DNA of 64,000 nucleotides from an uncultured Pelagibacteraceae bacterium (GCA_902537555.1 CACBBR010000003.1:1-64000); one strand, 5' to 3'; counted from the first letter of the stretch, positions 55,272-64,000 are shown. Notes: generated from the letters alone by a model not told the origin. Program-made: numbers and translations.

Positions 55272-56414
55272 TTATTCAAGGTTTTCAACTATTTTAGGAA
55301 TATATTTTTTAAAGTTAAAAAAACCTTTGTTACAAAACTTCCACGAATTTTGATCTAATTTCCTATAGAGAAACTCGATATTTTTTAGCGAATTTTGATT
55401 TATGTAATCTAAATTTTCTCCAACAGTTGGATAAAGGCAGTAACAACTTTCTAAGTTTTTAATTTCGTATATATCAATAATCTCACAATTAATTGATTTT
55501 TCCTCTAACCTTTTCTTTTGTTCCTCAATCAAACTTTCTTTAAAATTCACTACATTTTCACTGAGTTTAATATTTCTATTTTCATTTTTATTATTAATAA
55601 GAAGAATTTTTTTGAATTTTTGAATTGTATAGTCAGTGATTTCAAATGCTAAGTTGTTTTCAAAAACTAGTAAGTTTTTCTCTTCAATGTTTATCGGATT
55701 TTCAAAAGTTTTATGAAGGATAGTATAATTTTTATCACTTATTATTGGGGGTGCATTTTCGTTAAGTTTTATATTCTTAAATCTATTATTTGTAAATTTT
55801 TTAATGTTCCATTCACTTGCAAGATAATGTTTCCCTTGAGTTTGAATACCTGCAACCCAACGCCAGCCTAATGTATTAGATGCAGTATCACCATCGTACA
55901 AGTGTTGCATAAAAAATTCAGCACCAAGTTGCCAAGGTAAGTCTAGTGTAAATATCCAAATGCTTGCAAACCACATTCTTGTATGATTATGCAAATAATT
56001 ATAAGTCTTAAGTTCATTTACCCATTCATTGAAGCATTCAATTTCAGTGTTACCTTCAATGGCATTTAAATAACTTTTATTATCTTTAAACTCTTCTTTT
56101 ATTCTTTTTAAATCCAATAAATAATCATCCCAAACTCCTGATCTAAGTTCCAACCAACCTTTCCAGTATGTTCGCCATAAAACTTCTTGAATAAATTTTT
56201 CGTTTTTTGAGAAGGAAAATTTTTCCAGCGACTTACTAATCACTTCTTTTTCATTAATCACCCCATGTGTAATATATGGTGATAGGCAAGATGTATTTGA
56301 TCTTTTGTCAGGACCAAAATCAAAATTTCTTAATTTTGAATATTCTCCAAGACTATTTTTAATAAAATTATCTAAGTTCTCAATAGCCGAAGCTCTTGTA
56401 GTTTTAAATTCCAT
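55272..56414 (-). CDS. Photolyase/cryptochrome-like FAD-binding protein with C-terminal extra domain
   Basis: Residues 1-235 match the FAD-binding helical domain of photolyases: TSCLSPYITHGVINEKEV, VLWRTYWKGWLEL, NHTRMWFASIWIFTL, and DGDTASNTLGWRWVAGIQ. The N-terminal antenna alpha/beta domain, normally first, is absent from its usual place. Residues about 240-380 form a possible second alpha/beta domain (LLVFENNLAFEI, KKILLINNKNE, LEEKSINCEIIDIYEI). It may be a repositioned version of the antenna domain. The protein is 380 residues against 450-500 for photolyases. DNA-repair or light-sensing activity is unknown. Confidence 0.82.
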   Translation of the reverse strand: MEFKTTRASAIENLDNFIKNSLGEYSKLRNFDFGPDKRSNTSCLSPYITHGVINEKEVISKSLEKFSFSKNEKFIQEVLWRTYWKGWLELRSGVWDDYLLDLKRIKEEFKDNKSYLNAIEGNTEIECFNEWVNELKTYNYLHNHTRMWFASIWIFTLDLPWQLGAEFFMQHLYDGDTASNTLGWRWVAGIQTQGKHYLASEWNIKKFTNNRFKNIKLNENAPPIISDKNYTILHKTFENPINIEEKNLLVFENNLAFEITDYTIQKFKKILLINNKNENRNIKLSENVVNFKESLIEEQKKRLEEKSINCEIIDIYEIKNLESCYCLYPTVGENLDYINQNSLKNIEFLYRKLDQNSWKFCNKGFFNFKKYIPKIVENLE

Positions 56415-56419
56415 TTTTT

Positions 56420-57604
56420 TTATCTTAATTTTCTTTTATGAAAGTTAATAAATCTCTCTACATTTGATTTATTAAAAGTTTTATTTTCTTCGAAAGAAAC
56501 TTTTTTCATTGAGTAAGCATTACTAGAAGTTTGTCTCGATTGAATTGTAACATTTCCCTTATAAAGTTTAAGTTTTACTAATCCATTTACTTTATTTCTA
56601 TTTAAATCGACTATTTTTTGTAGTTTAAATCTTTCCTTTGAATACCAATAGCCATTGTAAACAAGCTCTGCATACCTTGGCATAACCTCATCTTTTTTAT
56701 GCATTGTCTCTTTATCTAAAGTTACAGACTCGATTGCCCTGTGAGCCACAAGCAATAATGTTCCTCCAGGAGTTTCATAAACTCCTCTAGACTTTATTCC
56801 AATAAATCTATTCTCGACTAAATCCACTCTTCCTATTCCATTTCTTCCAGCTAATTGATTTAATTTATCCAAAACTTTTGCTGGAGATAATTTTTTTCCA
56901 TTTAAACCAACAGGGTCACCATTTTTGTAATTAATAGTAATAAAGCTTGGTTTATTTGGAGCCTTTTCAGGAGATGTTGTTCTTTGAAAAATAAATTCAG
57001 GTGCAGAATTTTTAGGATTTTCTAAAACTTTTCCCTCTGTTGAAGTATGAAATAAATTATCATCAACAGAGAAAGGTGGTGCACCTTTTTTATCTTTTGG
57101 AATGGGTATTCCATGTTTTTTTGCATAATTGATTAGATCTGTTCTTGATTTTAATTTCCAAATTCTCCATGGCGCGATTATTTTAATTTTAGGACCAAAG
57201 TAATGATATCCCAATTCAAATCTAACTTGATCATTTCCTTTTCCTGTCGAACCATGTGAGACAGCATAAGCATTAAATTTTTTAGCAACCCTGATTTGAT
57301 CTTTTGCAATCAGTGGTCTTGCAATAGATGTACCTAATAAATAAACACCCTCATAAAGAGCATGACCTCTTATCATAGGATATACATAATCTTTAACAAA
57401 AATATTTTTTAGATCTTGAATTATGATTTTTTTAACTCCCAATTTTTTTGCATTAATAATTATTTTTTTTCTATCCATTTCCTGCCCAACATCAGCAGTA
57501 TATGCTATAACTTCAGCATCATAATTTTCTTGAAGCCATTTAAGAATGATAGACGTATCCAAACCACCTGAATAGGCGAGTACAATCTTCTTTTGTTTTT
57601 TCAT
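56420..57604 (-). CDS. argG: Argininosuccinate synthase
   Basis: ArgG joins citrulline and aspartate using ATP in arginine synthesis. The 394-residue protein has the PP-loop [56 protein letters not shown] and [27 protein letters not shown] (read as motifs). Length is normal. It follows an IalB-like gene by one base on the minus strand and lies 5 bases upstream of the photolyase-like gene. Confidence 0.98.
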   Translation of the reverse strand: MKKQKKIVLAYSGGLDTSIILKWLQENYDAEVIAYTADVGQEMDRKKIIINAKKLGVKKIIIQDLKNIFVKDYVYPMIRGHALYEGVYLLGTSIARPLIAKDQIRVAKKFNAYAVSHGSTGKGNDQVRFELGYHYFGPKIKIIAPWRIWKLKSRTDLINYAKKHGIPIPKDKKGAPPFSVDDNLFHTSTEGKVLENPKNSAPEFIFQRTTSPEKAPNKPSFITINYKNGDPVGLNGKKLSPAKVLDKLNQLAGRNGIGRVDLVENRFIGIKSRGVYETPGGTLLLVAHRAIESVTLDKETMHKKDEVMPRYAELVYNGYWYSKERFKLQKIVDLNRNKVNGLVKLKLYKGNVTIQSRQTSSNAYSMKKVSFEENKTFNKSNVERFINFHKRKLR

Positions 57605-58117
57605 TTAAGTGCAGCTTTTTTTTGCAGCGTTATAAGCTTTGGTAAAACCCATCAATGAATAGTCATCTGTAGTTCTTGTGCCACTTTGTTTATAGGCTGT
57701 TATCATCAGCCTTGAGGCCTTTTTCATTCTTTTAATAATTTTTTGCTCTGTTTTTCCACTTGAAATCCATGCAAATTTATTTTGTGGCAAGTCAAACTCA
57801 AATTTTGATTTTCCAGATGTAGCTAATATTGCATTTTGAACATTAAAGTCATAACCAGAAGTTATGCTCACTTCATCTGAAATCTTATCCTCAGGTCTAA
57901 AGGAAACAAATAATCTTGCTTCTCTGTTGCTTGCCTTAGGAGACTGGCTTACTGGTATTGAATAAGCAAAACAGATTTTTCCAGTTTCATTAAAAACTGC
58001 AACAGCATTCCAATCTTTAAAAGTACCTAACTTTGTTAAGTCTTCTGATTGGACAGATGAGATTATAAATACTGTTAATATAAGTGTTTTAAAAAATAAT
58101 TTTTTAATTATGGACAT
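57605..58117 (-). CDS. Invasion-associated locus B (IalB)-like periplasmic protein
   Basis: The 170-residue protein has a signal peptide (about 1-24, ending SSVQS) and the IalB pattern: TKLGTFKDWNAVAVFNETGKICFAYSIPVS, then NREARLFVSFRPEDKISDEVSI, and FAWISSGKTEQKIIKRMKKAS. Two cysteines, one mid-protein and one near the C-terminus, may form a disulphide. The name comes from Bartonella; in free-living alphaproteobacteria the role is unknown. It overlaps the aldo/keto reductase by 10 bases. Confidence 0.87.
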   Translation of the reverse strand: MSIIKKLFFKTLILTVFIISSVQSEDLTKLGTFKDWNAVAVFNETGKICFAYSIPVSQSPKASNREARLFVSFRPEDKISDEVSITSGYDFNVQNAILATSGKSKFEFDLPQNKFAWISSGKTEQKIIKRMKKASRLMITAYKQSGTRTTDDYSLMGFTKAYNAAKKSCT

Positions 58118-59142
58118 GGATTAGGATATTTTTTTTGTACATCATTTATTTCTTTAATTACTTCACTATCAAGGTTCACTTTTACACTTTCTACGTTAGT
58201 TTTCAACTGCTCCATAGTTGTTGCTCCAATTATCACGCTCGTCATAAAGTCTTGGACTTCACAGAATTTTATGGACATTTGACTCATATCTAGATCATAT
58301 TTCTGACTAATTTTGTAATAATCTTCAACTGCATTTTCCATATTTGGCTTTCTATATCTTGTCCAAAAATCAAAATCTCTCTCCATTCTTGAACCTTTAG
58401 GAAACTGTTTATTTCTATATTTCCCACTTAGATAACCACTTGCAAGTGGTGAATAAGCTAAACATCCGATGTTCTCTCTTATTGATACTTCAGCTAGCCC
58501 TACTTCATATGATCTATTTAAAAGACTGTATGGGTTTTGAATTGCCATCATTCTTGGAAGGCCTTTATCTTTTGCAAGTTGAAGATAATTCATCACCCCC
58601 CATGGAGTTTCATTTGATAGACCAACATATCTAATTTTGCCTTGTTCTATAAATTTTTTTAAGTTCTCTAAAACATCTTCAAATTTATTCCAGTCATTTT
58701 CTTTGTGCTTGTAACCCAATTTTCCAAAATTATTTACGTTTCTTTCAGGCCAATGTAATTGATAAAGATCAATATAATCGGTTTTTAATCTTTTTAGACT
58801 TCCGTGAAGAGCATCCTCTAAGTTTTTTCCAGTAAAACTATTTTCTCCATTTCTCATATATTTTCTGCTAGGGCCACCTACTTTGGATGCTAGTATTATA
58901 TCTTTTCTTTTTTTTGTTTTCTCAAACCAATTTCCAATAATAGTTTCTGTATGACCATATGTTTCAGCTTTTGGCGGAACTGCATAGAGTTCAGCAGTAT
59001 CCCAAAAATTAACCCCATTTTCTGAAGAGAAATTCATTTGCTCAAAAGCCTCACTTTGGGTATTTTGTTCACCCCAAGTCATTGTCCCAAGACAGATTGT
59101 GCTCACATTTATGTCAGTATTTCCTAGTTTTTTATAATTCAT
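58108..59142 (-). CDS. Aldo/keto reductase, Tas-like
   Basis: The 344-residue NADPH-dependent (beta/alpha)8 reductase has LGTMTWGEQNTQSEAFEQMN, the catalytic Asp/Tyr in NFWDTAELYAVPP, the Lys in ILASKVGGPSR, DLYQLHWPERNVN with its His, and SPLASGYLSGKYR. The order of motifs and the TMTWGEQNT start resemble E. coli Tas. The carbonyl substrate is unknown. Confidence 0.92.
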   Translation of the reverse strand: MNYKKLGNTDINVSTICLGTMTWGEQNTQSEAFEQMNFSSENGVNFWDTAELYAVPPKAETYGHTETIIGNWFEKTKKRKDIILASKVGGPSRKYMRNGENSFTGKNLEDALHGSLKRLKTDYIDLYQLHWPERNVNNFGKLGYKHKENDWNKFEDVLENLKKFIEQGKIRYVGLSNETPWGVMNYLQLAKDKGLPRMMAIQNPYSLLNRSYEVGLAEVSIRENIGCLAYSPLASGYLSGKYRNKQFPKGSRMERDFDFWTRYRKPNMENAVEDYYKISQKYDLDMSQMSIKFCEVQDFMTSVIIGATTMEQLKTNVESVKVNLDSEVIKEINDVQKKYPNPCP

Positions 59143-59218
59143 GCTCAGTTATATGTAATGTTTGTTACATTTATTTTGACGACTTGAAAATCTCAAAAAA
59201 AAAACTTATATAAATATA

Positions 59219-59977
59219 ATGGAATTCAATAAAGAAAATATTCTAAGAAAAGCAACTACCGCCAAACAAACAGTTGTTATGGATGAAGGCCTAAGAGCCT
59301 ACATGTTAAAAGTCTATAATTATATGGCTTCTGGTGTTTTACTTACTGGAGTTTTATCACTAATTTGTTTTAAATTATCTGCTGTTACAGACCCAAATGG
59401 TACTTTAATTGGTGTTACGCAATTTGGTAACGCTATTTACAATTCAGGGTTAAAATGGATAGTGATGCTAGCACCTTTAGGGATAGTTTTTTATATGAGT
59501 TTTGGTATTAACAAAATGAGTGCAGCTAAAGCCCAGGGAACTTTTTGGGTTTTTGCAGCATTAATGGGTCTGTCTCTATCCTCAATTTTTTTAGTTTATA
59601 CAGAAAAAAGTATTGCAAGAGTATTTTTCATTACCGCAGGTACATTTGGAGCAATGAGTATATACGGTTACACAACAAAAAGAGATTTAACGAAACTTGG
59701 CTCGTTTCTAATAATGGGATTAATTGGAATTATTATCGCTTCTTTAGTGAATTTATTTTTGAAATCTCCAATGATGTATTTTGTTATTTCAATACTTGGA
59801 GTTTTGATTTTTGTTGGTTTAACTGCATACGATACGCAAAAAATCAAAAATATGTATGCAGCATCTGATAGCGGAGAGGTTATGGGTAAAAAAGCAGTAA
59901 TGGGTGCCCTAACTTTATATCTAGATTTTATAAATCTTTTTATAATGCTTTTAAGATTATTTGGTCAAAGAAGATAA
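59219..59977 (+). CDS. Bax inhibitor-1/YccA family membrane protein
   Basis: The 252-residue protein has about seven transmembrane helices and the Bax1-I features: LRAYMLKVYNYMASGVLLTG near the N-terminus, and the C-terminal FVGLTAYDTQKIKNMYA with the conserved Asp pair. GALTLYLDFINLFIMLLRLFG is the last helix. YccA relates to FtsH control in E. coli, and the BsYetJ homologue leaks calcium; the role here is not determined. It is divergent from the aldo/keto reductase. Confidence 0.93.
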   Translation: MEFNKENILRKATTAKQTVVMDEGLRAYMLKVYNYMASGVLLTGVLSLICFKLSAVTDPNGTLIGVTQFGNAIYNSGLKWIVMLAPLGIVFYMSFGINKMSAAKAQGTFWVFAALMGLSLSSIFLVYTEKSIARVFFITAGTFGAMSIYGYTTKRDLTKLGSFLIMGLIGIIIASLVNLFLKSPMMYFVISILGVLIFVGLTAYDTQKIKNMYAASDSGEVMGKKAVMGALTLYLDFINLFIMLLRLFGQRR

Positions 59978-59980
59978 GGT

Positions 59981-60319
59981 CTAAATTTTTTTCCAATCAA
60001 CTTTATTTAAGAGTATTTTTAAATCGTAAGAATTTTTTAAAATTTTACCATTAGTATCTGTAATTAAATATTTTAGATTTTTGTTTGATGGTTTAAAATT
60101 TTTACAAATTTTATAAATTGCTTTTTCAGCTGCATTTTTAAAAACGCTGAAACTTACCTGTTTTCCTGAAATAGAAAGACCATAGTCTTTCCAATTTCCT
60201 GAGGAAACCATTTTTGCATAAAGATCTAATATAATTTTTAACTCAGTTCTTTCAAAAAAAAGTTTTTTGTTTTCATCTTTATTAACATTATTTACTACTA
60301 GTTTTAAGTTTCTATTCAT
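59981..60319 (-). CDS. DUF2794 family protein
   Basis: The 112-residue protein resembles DUF2794: FFERTELKIILDLYAKMVSSGNW, then KDYGLSISGKQVSFSVFKNAAEKAIYKICK, and LITDTNGKILKNSYDLKILLNKV. The family is typical of alphaproteobacteria and has no known function. It overlaps the yciB start region by 8 bases, so the two are co-transcribed leftward. Confidence 0.82.
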   Translation of the reverse strand: MNRNLKLVVNNVNKDENKKLFFERTELKIILDLYAKMVSSGNWKDYGLSISGKQVSFSVFKNAAEKAIYKICKNFKPSNKNLKYLITDTNGKILKNSYDLKILLNKVDWKKI

Positions 60320-60896
60320 TTAATTTGTATTTATTTATAAGACCAATTTGAAAAGCTGTAAAAATAAAGGTTATAGGCAACATTCCCCAAACTTTAAAGT
60401 TGACCCAAAATTCTTCTGATTGAGTTCTCCATATTATTTCATTCAATATGGCTAGTCCAAAAAAGAAGTATGTCCATCTTTTATTTAAAATCTCCCATCC
60501 TTCATCACTTAACGGCATGGATTTCCCAAGTAATTTTTTTAAAACTGGTTCGTTGGTGAAGTATTTTCCGAACATTAATGAAAGACCAAACAAAATATTT
60601 ATTATTGTTGGTTTCATGTAGATAAATATAGGATCATCAAAATAAATTGTTAAACCACCAAATAGTGTAATTAATATTCCACTAATTAGCGGTACTTTTG
60701 GAATTGTTTTTTCAACAATCCACATAATTAAAACTGCTATGATAGTTGCAACTATAAGTGGAGGTATTGCAACAATTAAGTTTTTGTCATTATTATAATA
60801 AAAATAAAAAAATATTACCAAAGGCCCTAAATCAGTAACAAATTTTAAAACAGATTTATTCACTGCTACATAATAGCAGAATAATAAAACAATCAT
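60312..60896 (-). CDS. yciB: Inner-membrane septation protein A (YciB/IspZ)
   Basis: The 194-residue membrane protein has five or six helices and the family motifs KFVTDLGPLVIFFYFYY near the N-terminus, PTIINILFGLSLMFGKYFTNEPVLKKLLGKS, and WTYFFFGLAILNEIIWRTQSEEFWVNFK. YciB is linked to cell-envelope synthesis and division. The call is clear by motif. It is divergent from hspQ across 44 bases. Confidence 0.93.
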   Translation of the reverse strand: MIVLLFCYYVAVNKSVLKFVTDLGPLVIFFYFYYNNDKNLIVAIPPLIVATIIAVLIMWIVEKTIPKVPLISGILITLFGGLTIYFDDPIFIYMKPTIINILFGLSLMFGKYFTNEPVLKKLLGKSMPLSDEGWEILNKRWTYFFFGLAILNEIIWRTQSEEFWVNFKVWGMLPITFIFTAFQIGLINKYKLNE

Positions 60897-60940
60897 ATTT
60901 TTTTTATTGATTTTTATTTTTAAATATCCATATTTATTAG

Positions 60941-61261
60941 GTGACTATTCAAAAAGGAAAATTTTCAATTGGAGACGTTGTAAAACATAAGCACTTCGAC
61001 TTCAGAGGTGTAATTTATGATGTAGATTTTGAGTTTAATAACTCTGAGGAGTGGTATCAATCTATACCAAAAAACGTTAGACCTAGAAAAGACCAACCTT
61101 TCTATCATTTGTTAGCTGAGAATGATGAAATAACATACGAAGCATATGTTTCTGAGCAAAATCTATTAGTAGATGACTCTGATGAGCCCATTAAACACCC
61201 ATTAATAAATGAAATATTTTCAGGAAAAAGAGGCTCTAGTTATTTCAAGCCCTCTAACTAG
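60941..61261 (+). CDS. hspQ: Heat-shock protein HspQ (YccV)
   Basis: HspQ is a small Lon specificity factor in enterobacteria and was first described as a hemimethylated-DNA-binding protein. The 106-residue protein starts with GTG and shows FSIGDVVKHKHFDFRGVIYDVD, NSEEWYQSIPKNVRPRKDQPFYHLLAEND and YVSEQNLLVDDSDEPIKHPLI. These are typical features of the fold. Downstream is a 186-base gap before ccmC. Confidence 0.94.
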   Translation: MTIQKGKFSIGDVVKHKHFDFRGVIYDVDFEFNNSEEWYQSIPKNVRPRKDQPFYHLLAENDEITYEAYVSEQNLLVDDSDEPIKHPLINEIFSGKRGSSYFKPSN

Positions 61262-61447
61262 ACACAATTACATCTTTTAAACACATTTCGTGCAAATCTT
61301 CGACATACATGAAGCTTAAAATATTTAGATATTTTGACCAAGGATGCTTAATTTATCCATTTATTTATCTCCCTCTGTGTTCTTGGTCAGAATAACCCAG
61401 CATAAAAATTTTAAAAATTTTTTAATTTGATATAGATAACTAAAAAA
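61262..61447. other. Intergenic region with imperfect hairpin and a 12-codon antisense ORF
   Basis: This is one of the longest gaps without a gene. It holds an imperfect 10-bp inverted repeat (TGACCAAGGA at 61335-61344 with TTCTTGGTCA at 61380-61389, one G:U pair) around a 35-base loop. The minus strand at 61365-61403 contains the 12-codon frame MLGYSDQEHRGR. The loop contains a pyrimidine-rich CTCCCTCTGTG. It could be an RNA leader of ccmC, a small RNA, or the 3' end of hspQ mRNA. I do not recognise a known RNA family. Confidence 0.35.
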
Positions 61448-62155
61448 ATGTTAAATTATATTAAACCAAAAAACCTAATTCAGATTATCAATAGATCTCA
61501 AAAATTTGTTTTCATTGTATTTACTTTAATCTTAATTCTTGGACTTGTTGAAGCTTTAATCCTTTCACCAGAAGATTATAAACAAAGTGACTCTGTTAGA
61601 ATTATGTACGTACATGTTCCTGCTGCTTGGATCTCTCTAGGAATTTTTTCATTAATATCAGTTTTATCTTTCGGTATTATTATTTTTAAAAATAAGGATT
61701 TTTCACTAATTACTAAAAGTTTAGCTCCATCAGGATTTGTATTTAATATAATCGCTCTAGTTACCGGATCAATATGGGGAAAACCTACCTGGGGAACGTG
61801 GTGGGCATGGGATGCAAGAATTACATCCATGTTATTATTAGCAATATTCTATTTAATGTTTATTTTGTCTTGGAGAATTGCGGGAACTGAGGATAAAGCT
61901 GTAAAATTAAGTTCCTATATTGCTATATTTGGAGTTATTAATGTTCCAATTATTAAATTTTCTGTCGATTGGTGGTCTACTCTTCATCAACCAGCTTCAA
62001 TAAATCTACTTAAAGAAACAACAATTCATTCATCAATGCTGCTTCCTTTGGGAATAATGACTGCGGCATTTGCACTTTTTTCACTTTTGATATTTTTGAT
62101 GAAATATAATACAGAACTGATAAAAATTAAGAATAAAGGTTTAGATAGATTATGA
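61448..62155 (+). CDS. ccmC: Haem exporter / cytochrome c maturation protein CcmC
   Basis: CcmC loads haem onto CcmE at the periplasmic face. The 235-residue protein has six transmembrane helices, the tryptophan-rich WD motif WGKPTWGTWWAWDARITSML and a conserved His in MYVHVPAAWISLG, with the second His in WWSTLHQPASI. All haem-binding features are present. It overlaps ccmD by 4 bases. ccmA and ccmB are not next to it. Confidence 0.97.
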   Translation: MLNYIKPKNLIQIINRSQKFVFIVFTLILILGLVEALILSPEDYKQSDSVRIMYVHVPAAWISLGIFSLISVLSFGIIIFKNKDFSLITKSLAPSGFVFNIIALVTGSIWGKPTWGTWWAWDARITSMLLLAIFYLMFILSWRIAGTEDKAVKLSSYIAIFGVINVPIIKFSVDWWSTLHQPASINLLKETTIHSSMLLPLGIMTAAFALFSLLIFLMKYNTELIKIKNKGLDRL

Positions 62156-62385
62156 TTCAAAACGTTTTATACATGAATGGGTACGGCTTATACGTATGGT
62201 CTTCTTTTGTGTTTACTTTATCTTGTTTTTGGATTTTACATTCAGTTATTAAGCTTCAGTTAATTAAAGAGCAGAAAAAATTTGAAGCAAAATTTGAAAG
62301 TTTAGATATAGAGAAAGTAGAAAAAGCAAAAAAACAAGAAACTTTCAAAGAAATTTTAGCTACTTCATCAGTTTCTAAGATTTAA
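62152..62385 (+). CDS. ccmD: Haem exporter protein CcmD
   Basis: CcmD is a small membrane protein that stabilises the CcmABCD-E complex. The 77-residue protein has one transmembrane helix (YGLYVWSSFVFTLSCFWILHSVI) with the CcmD Tyr/Trp/Ser pattern at its start, followed by a charged coiled segment. It is slightly longer than many CcmD. Assignment rests on size, helix and position between ccmC and ccmE. Confidence 0.88.
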   Translation: MIQNVLYMNGYGLYVWSSFVFTLSCFWILHSVIKLQLIKEQKKFEAKFESLDIEKVEKAKKQETFKEILATSSVSKI

Positions 62386-62397
62386 TTACATATTTTC

Positions 62398-62817
62398 ATG
62401 TATGGTAAAAAAGTAAAATTAAGAGCTGTTTTTATATTATCAATATTTATTTCTTTAATTCTCGTTTCTTTTTTAATTATAAAATCACTGGAAGAAAATG
62501 TAGTTTATTTTAAATCACCAACAGAAATCAAAGTACTTTCTGAAATCACAAAAAAAAAAATTAGAGTTGGTGGAATGGTAAAAAAAAATTCAATTAATAT
62601 AAATCAATCTGAAGTAAATTTTGTGATAACTGATTTTAAAAACGAGCTTATAGTAAATTATAAAGGCTCAATACCAAATTTGTTTGAGGAAGAAAAAGGA
62701 GTTGTCGCTGAGGGATTTCTTCAAGATAGAAATTATTTTAAGGCGGTGAAAATTTTGGCAAAGCATGATGAAAACTATATGCCCCCAGAGGTAGCAGAAT
62801 CTTTGAAAGAAAATTAG
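62398..62817 (+). CDS. ccmE: Cytochrome c-type biogenesis haem chaperone CcmE
   Basis: CcmE covalently binds haem through a His and passes it to CcmF. The 139-residue protein has a signal-anchor helix, [11 protein letters not shown], the strand [24 protein letters not shown] (read as two), GVVAEG, and the haem-binding [13 protein letters not shown]. That motif contains the attachment His and the conserved Tyr. It begins 12 bases after ccmD and ends 1 base before ccmF. Confidence 0.95.
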   Translation: MYGKKVKLRAVFILSIFISLILVSFLIIKSLEENVVYFKSPTEIKVLSEITKKKIRVGGMVKKNSININQSEVNFVITDFKNELIVNYKGSIPNLFEEEKGVVAEGFLQDRNYFKAVKILAKHDENYMPPEVAESLKEN

Positions 62818-62818
62818 A

Positions 62819-64000
62819 ATGGTCAATCAACTAGGCAATTACTCTTTATATATAGCTTTATTAATTTCGATTTTTATAATTATAAAAACCTCATTATCGT
62901 TCAGAAATTCCTCTAATGTTTTGAGTGGCAATATTTTTTCGTTAATATCCGTACAATCTTTAATGGTTATAATTAGTTTCCTAACTTTAATTTACGCTTT
63001 TGTAACATCAGACTTTAGTAACGAGACAGTTTACAACAACTCTCACACTACAAAACCCCTATTCTATAAAATTTCAGGAACGTGGGGTAATCATGAGGGA
63101 AGTTTGCTTTTATGGTTATTAGTATTAACAATTTTTTTATTTTTGTTTACAATAGACTCAAAAAGTCTTTCTCAAAGATATAGAACTCTCACATTATTTT
63201 TTCAAGAAATAATAATTTTTGGTTTTCTTCTATTTATACTTTTCACATCCAATCCTTTTGCAAATATATTTCCAATTCCATCTGAAGGAACAGGATTAAA
63301 TCCAATATTACAAGATCCTGCTTTAGCAATTCATCCACCCATCTTATATTTAGGTTATGTTGGAACCTCTATTATATTTTCATCCGCTTTGGGGGCTATT
63401 ATATCAGGCTCAATAAATAAATCTTGGGCAAGTCATATTAAAAGATGGGTTTTAATTTCGTGGGTATTTTTATCTATTGGTATTCTCTTAGGATCTATAT
63501 GGGCATATTACGAATTAGGATGGGGAGGTTTTTGGTTTTGGGACCCTGTTGAAAACGTATCATTAATGCCTTGGCTTTGCCTGACAGCATTATTACACAC
63601 AGTTTTTACTTTAGAGAAACGAGGAACATTTCAATCATGGGCAATAATTTTATCAATTACAACTTTTTCATTAAGTATGAGTGGAACTTTTTTAGTTAGA
63701 TCTGGAATTTTAAATTCAATTCATACTTTTGCAAACGATCCATCACGTGGAGTGTTTATTTTGTGTTTTTTATTTGTGTTAATTTTTATCTCTATATTTA
63801 TTTATTTTTTTTATCAAAAAACTATTACAGTCGGCTCAACCAAAACTTTTTTAATAAGCAAAGAAACTGCTGTATTAATTAATAATTTATTCATGATGTT
63901 TTTTTTATCAGTAGTTTTGATTGGTACAGTTTATCCAATTTTTTTAGAGGTAATTAACAACGAAAAAATTTCGATCGGACCACCTTTTTACCATAAATTA
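62819..64000 (+). CDS. ccmF: Cytochrome c haem lyase subunit CcmF (3' end outside window)
   Basis: CcmF accepts haem from CcmE and, with CcmH/I, ligates it to apocytochrome. The frame starts with ATG at 62819 and stays open for 394 codons to the window end. Visible are the N-terminal helices, KISGTWGNHEGSLLLWLL (conserved WGNHEGS), DPALAIHPPILYLGYVG with a haem-ligating His, and the Trp-rich ELGWGGFWFWDPVENVSLMPWL motif. Further helices follow to the window edge. The expected ccmG/ccmH genes would lie beyond. Confidence 0.97.
   Translation, partial: MVNQLGNYSLYIALLISIFIIIKTSLSFRNSSNVLSGNIFSLISVQSLMVIISFLTLIYAFVTSDFSNETVYNNSHTTKPLFYKISGTWGNHEGSLLLWLLVLTIFLFLFTIDSKSLSQRYRTLTLFFQEIIIFGFLLFILFTSNPFANIFPIPSEGTGLNPILQDPALAIHPPILYLGYVGTSIIFSSALGAIISGSINKSWASHIKRWVLISWVFLSIGILLGSIWAYYELGWGGFWFWDPVENVSLMPWLCLTALLHTVFTLEKRGTFQSWAIILSITTFSLSMSGTFLVRSGILNSIHTFANDPSRGVFILCFLFVLIFISIFIYFFYQKTITVGSTKTFLISKETAVLINNLFMMFFLSVVLIGTVYPIFLEVINNEKISIGPPFYHKL

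Noticed and set aside
59545-59868. Second-frame ORF of 107 codons inside the Bax1-I gene
   Set aside because: The overlapping frame is a complete seven-helix Bax1-I protein; the alternative frame shows no recognisable domain.
61262-61447. Known riboswitch or SRP RNA before ccmC
   Set aside because: I could not find the conserved cores of glycine, SAM or TPP riboswitches or the SRP RNA tetraloop region.

Overview
The window is very AT-rich, intron-free and extremely gene-dense. Most neighbouring genes overlap by a few bases or are separated by fewer than 60. Protein motifs and gene order are alphaproteobacterial: leuS-lptE-holA next to parB-parA-rsmG-mnmG-mnmE, rho-hemJ-hemH-hemE, maf-aroE-coaE-dnaQ-secB, fxsA-Tim44-Smr-hslU-hslV and hisBHAFE. 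Low GC, streamlining and a malyl-CoA lyase/malate thiokinase module all suggest a SAR11 (Pelagibacter-like) marine bacterium. That assignment is inference; no rRNA gene is present to confirm it.

Layout. 1-3035: end of leuS, lptE and holA on the plus strand. 3032-8593: the chromosome-partition and tRNA-modification operon on the minus strand, with one perfect and one near-perfect parS site inside rsmG and mnmG. 8640-12053: an insertion of four head-to-tail sulfotransferase paralogues with zero spacing. 12048-15807: rho and three haem genes on the minus strand. 15808-16091: an AT-rich gap with DnaA-box-like sites between hemE and a PpsR/DUF299 gene, the best oriC candidate; genes diverge from it on both sides. 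16092-20520: ppsR, maf, a secreted polysaccharide lyase, aroE, coaE, dnaQ. 20513-24309: secB, fxsA, Tim44-like, Smr, hslU, hslV. 24401-27583: histidine operon with a small membrane protein inside. 27580-30581: malyl-CoA lyase and malate thiokinase. 30584-35875: HIT, GNAT, LolA-like, FtsK, a UbiH-like hydroxylase, a Lon N-domain protein. 35902-38891: a TPR-sulfotransferase, tRNA-Gly(GCC) and a TPR protein. 38951-43503: phhB, purH, a heparinase-like protein, rpe, a YggT-like protein. 43518-48847: a two-subunit sodium:solute symporter, an unknown protein, acetyl-CoA synthetase, an EVE protein. 48848-54997: a 38-residue ORF, tsaD, hemC, hemD, MscS, YggT, folD, an MBL-fold hydrolase. 54994-60896: a small Cys-tailed protein, a photolyase-like protein, argG, an IalB-like protein, an aldo/keto reductase, Bax1-I, DUF2794, yciB. 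60941-64000: hspQ and the cytochrome c maturation genes ccmC-D-E-F (ccmF cut by the window end).

Together the genes cover replication start and segregation, haem synthesis and its loading onto cytochrome c, histidine and arginine synthesis, glyoxylate/malate C2-C4 metabolism and acetate uptake and activation. The accessory signal is PAPS-dependent sulfation (five sulfotransferases) together with two polysaccharide-lyase-like proteins. I saw no transposon, prophage, CRISPR array or rRNA.
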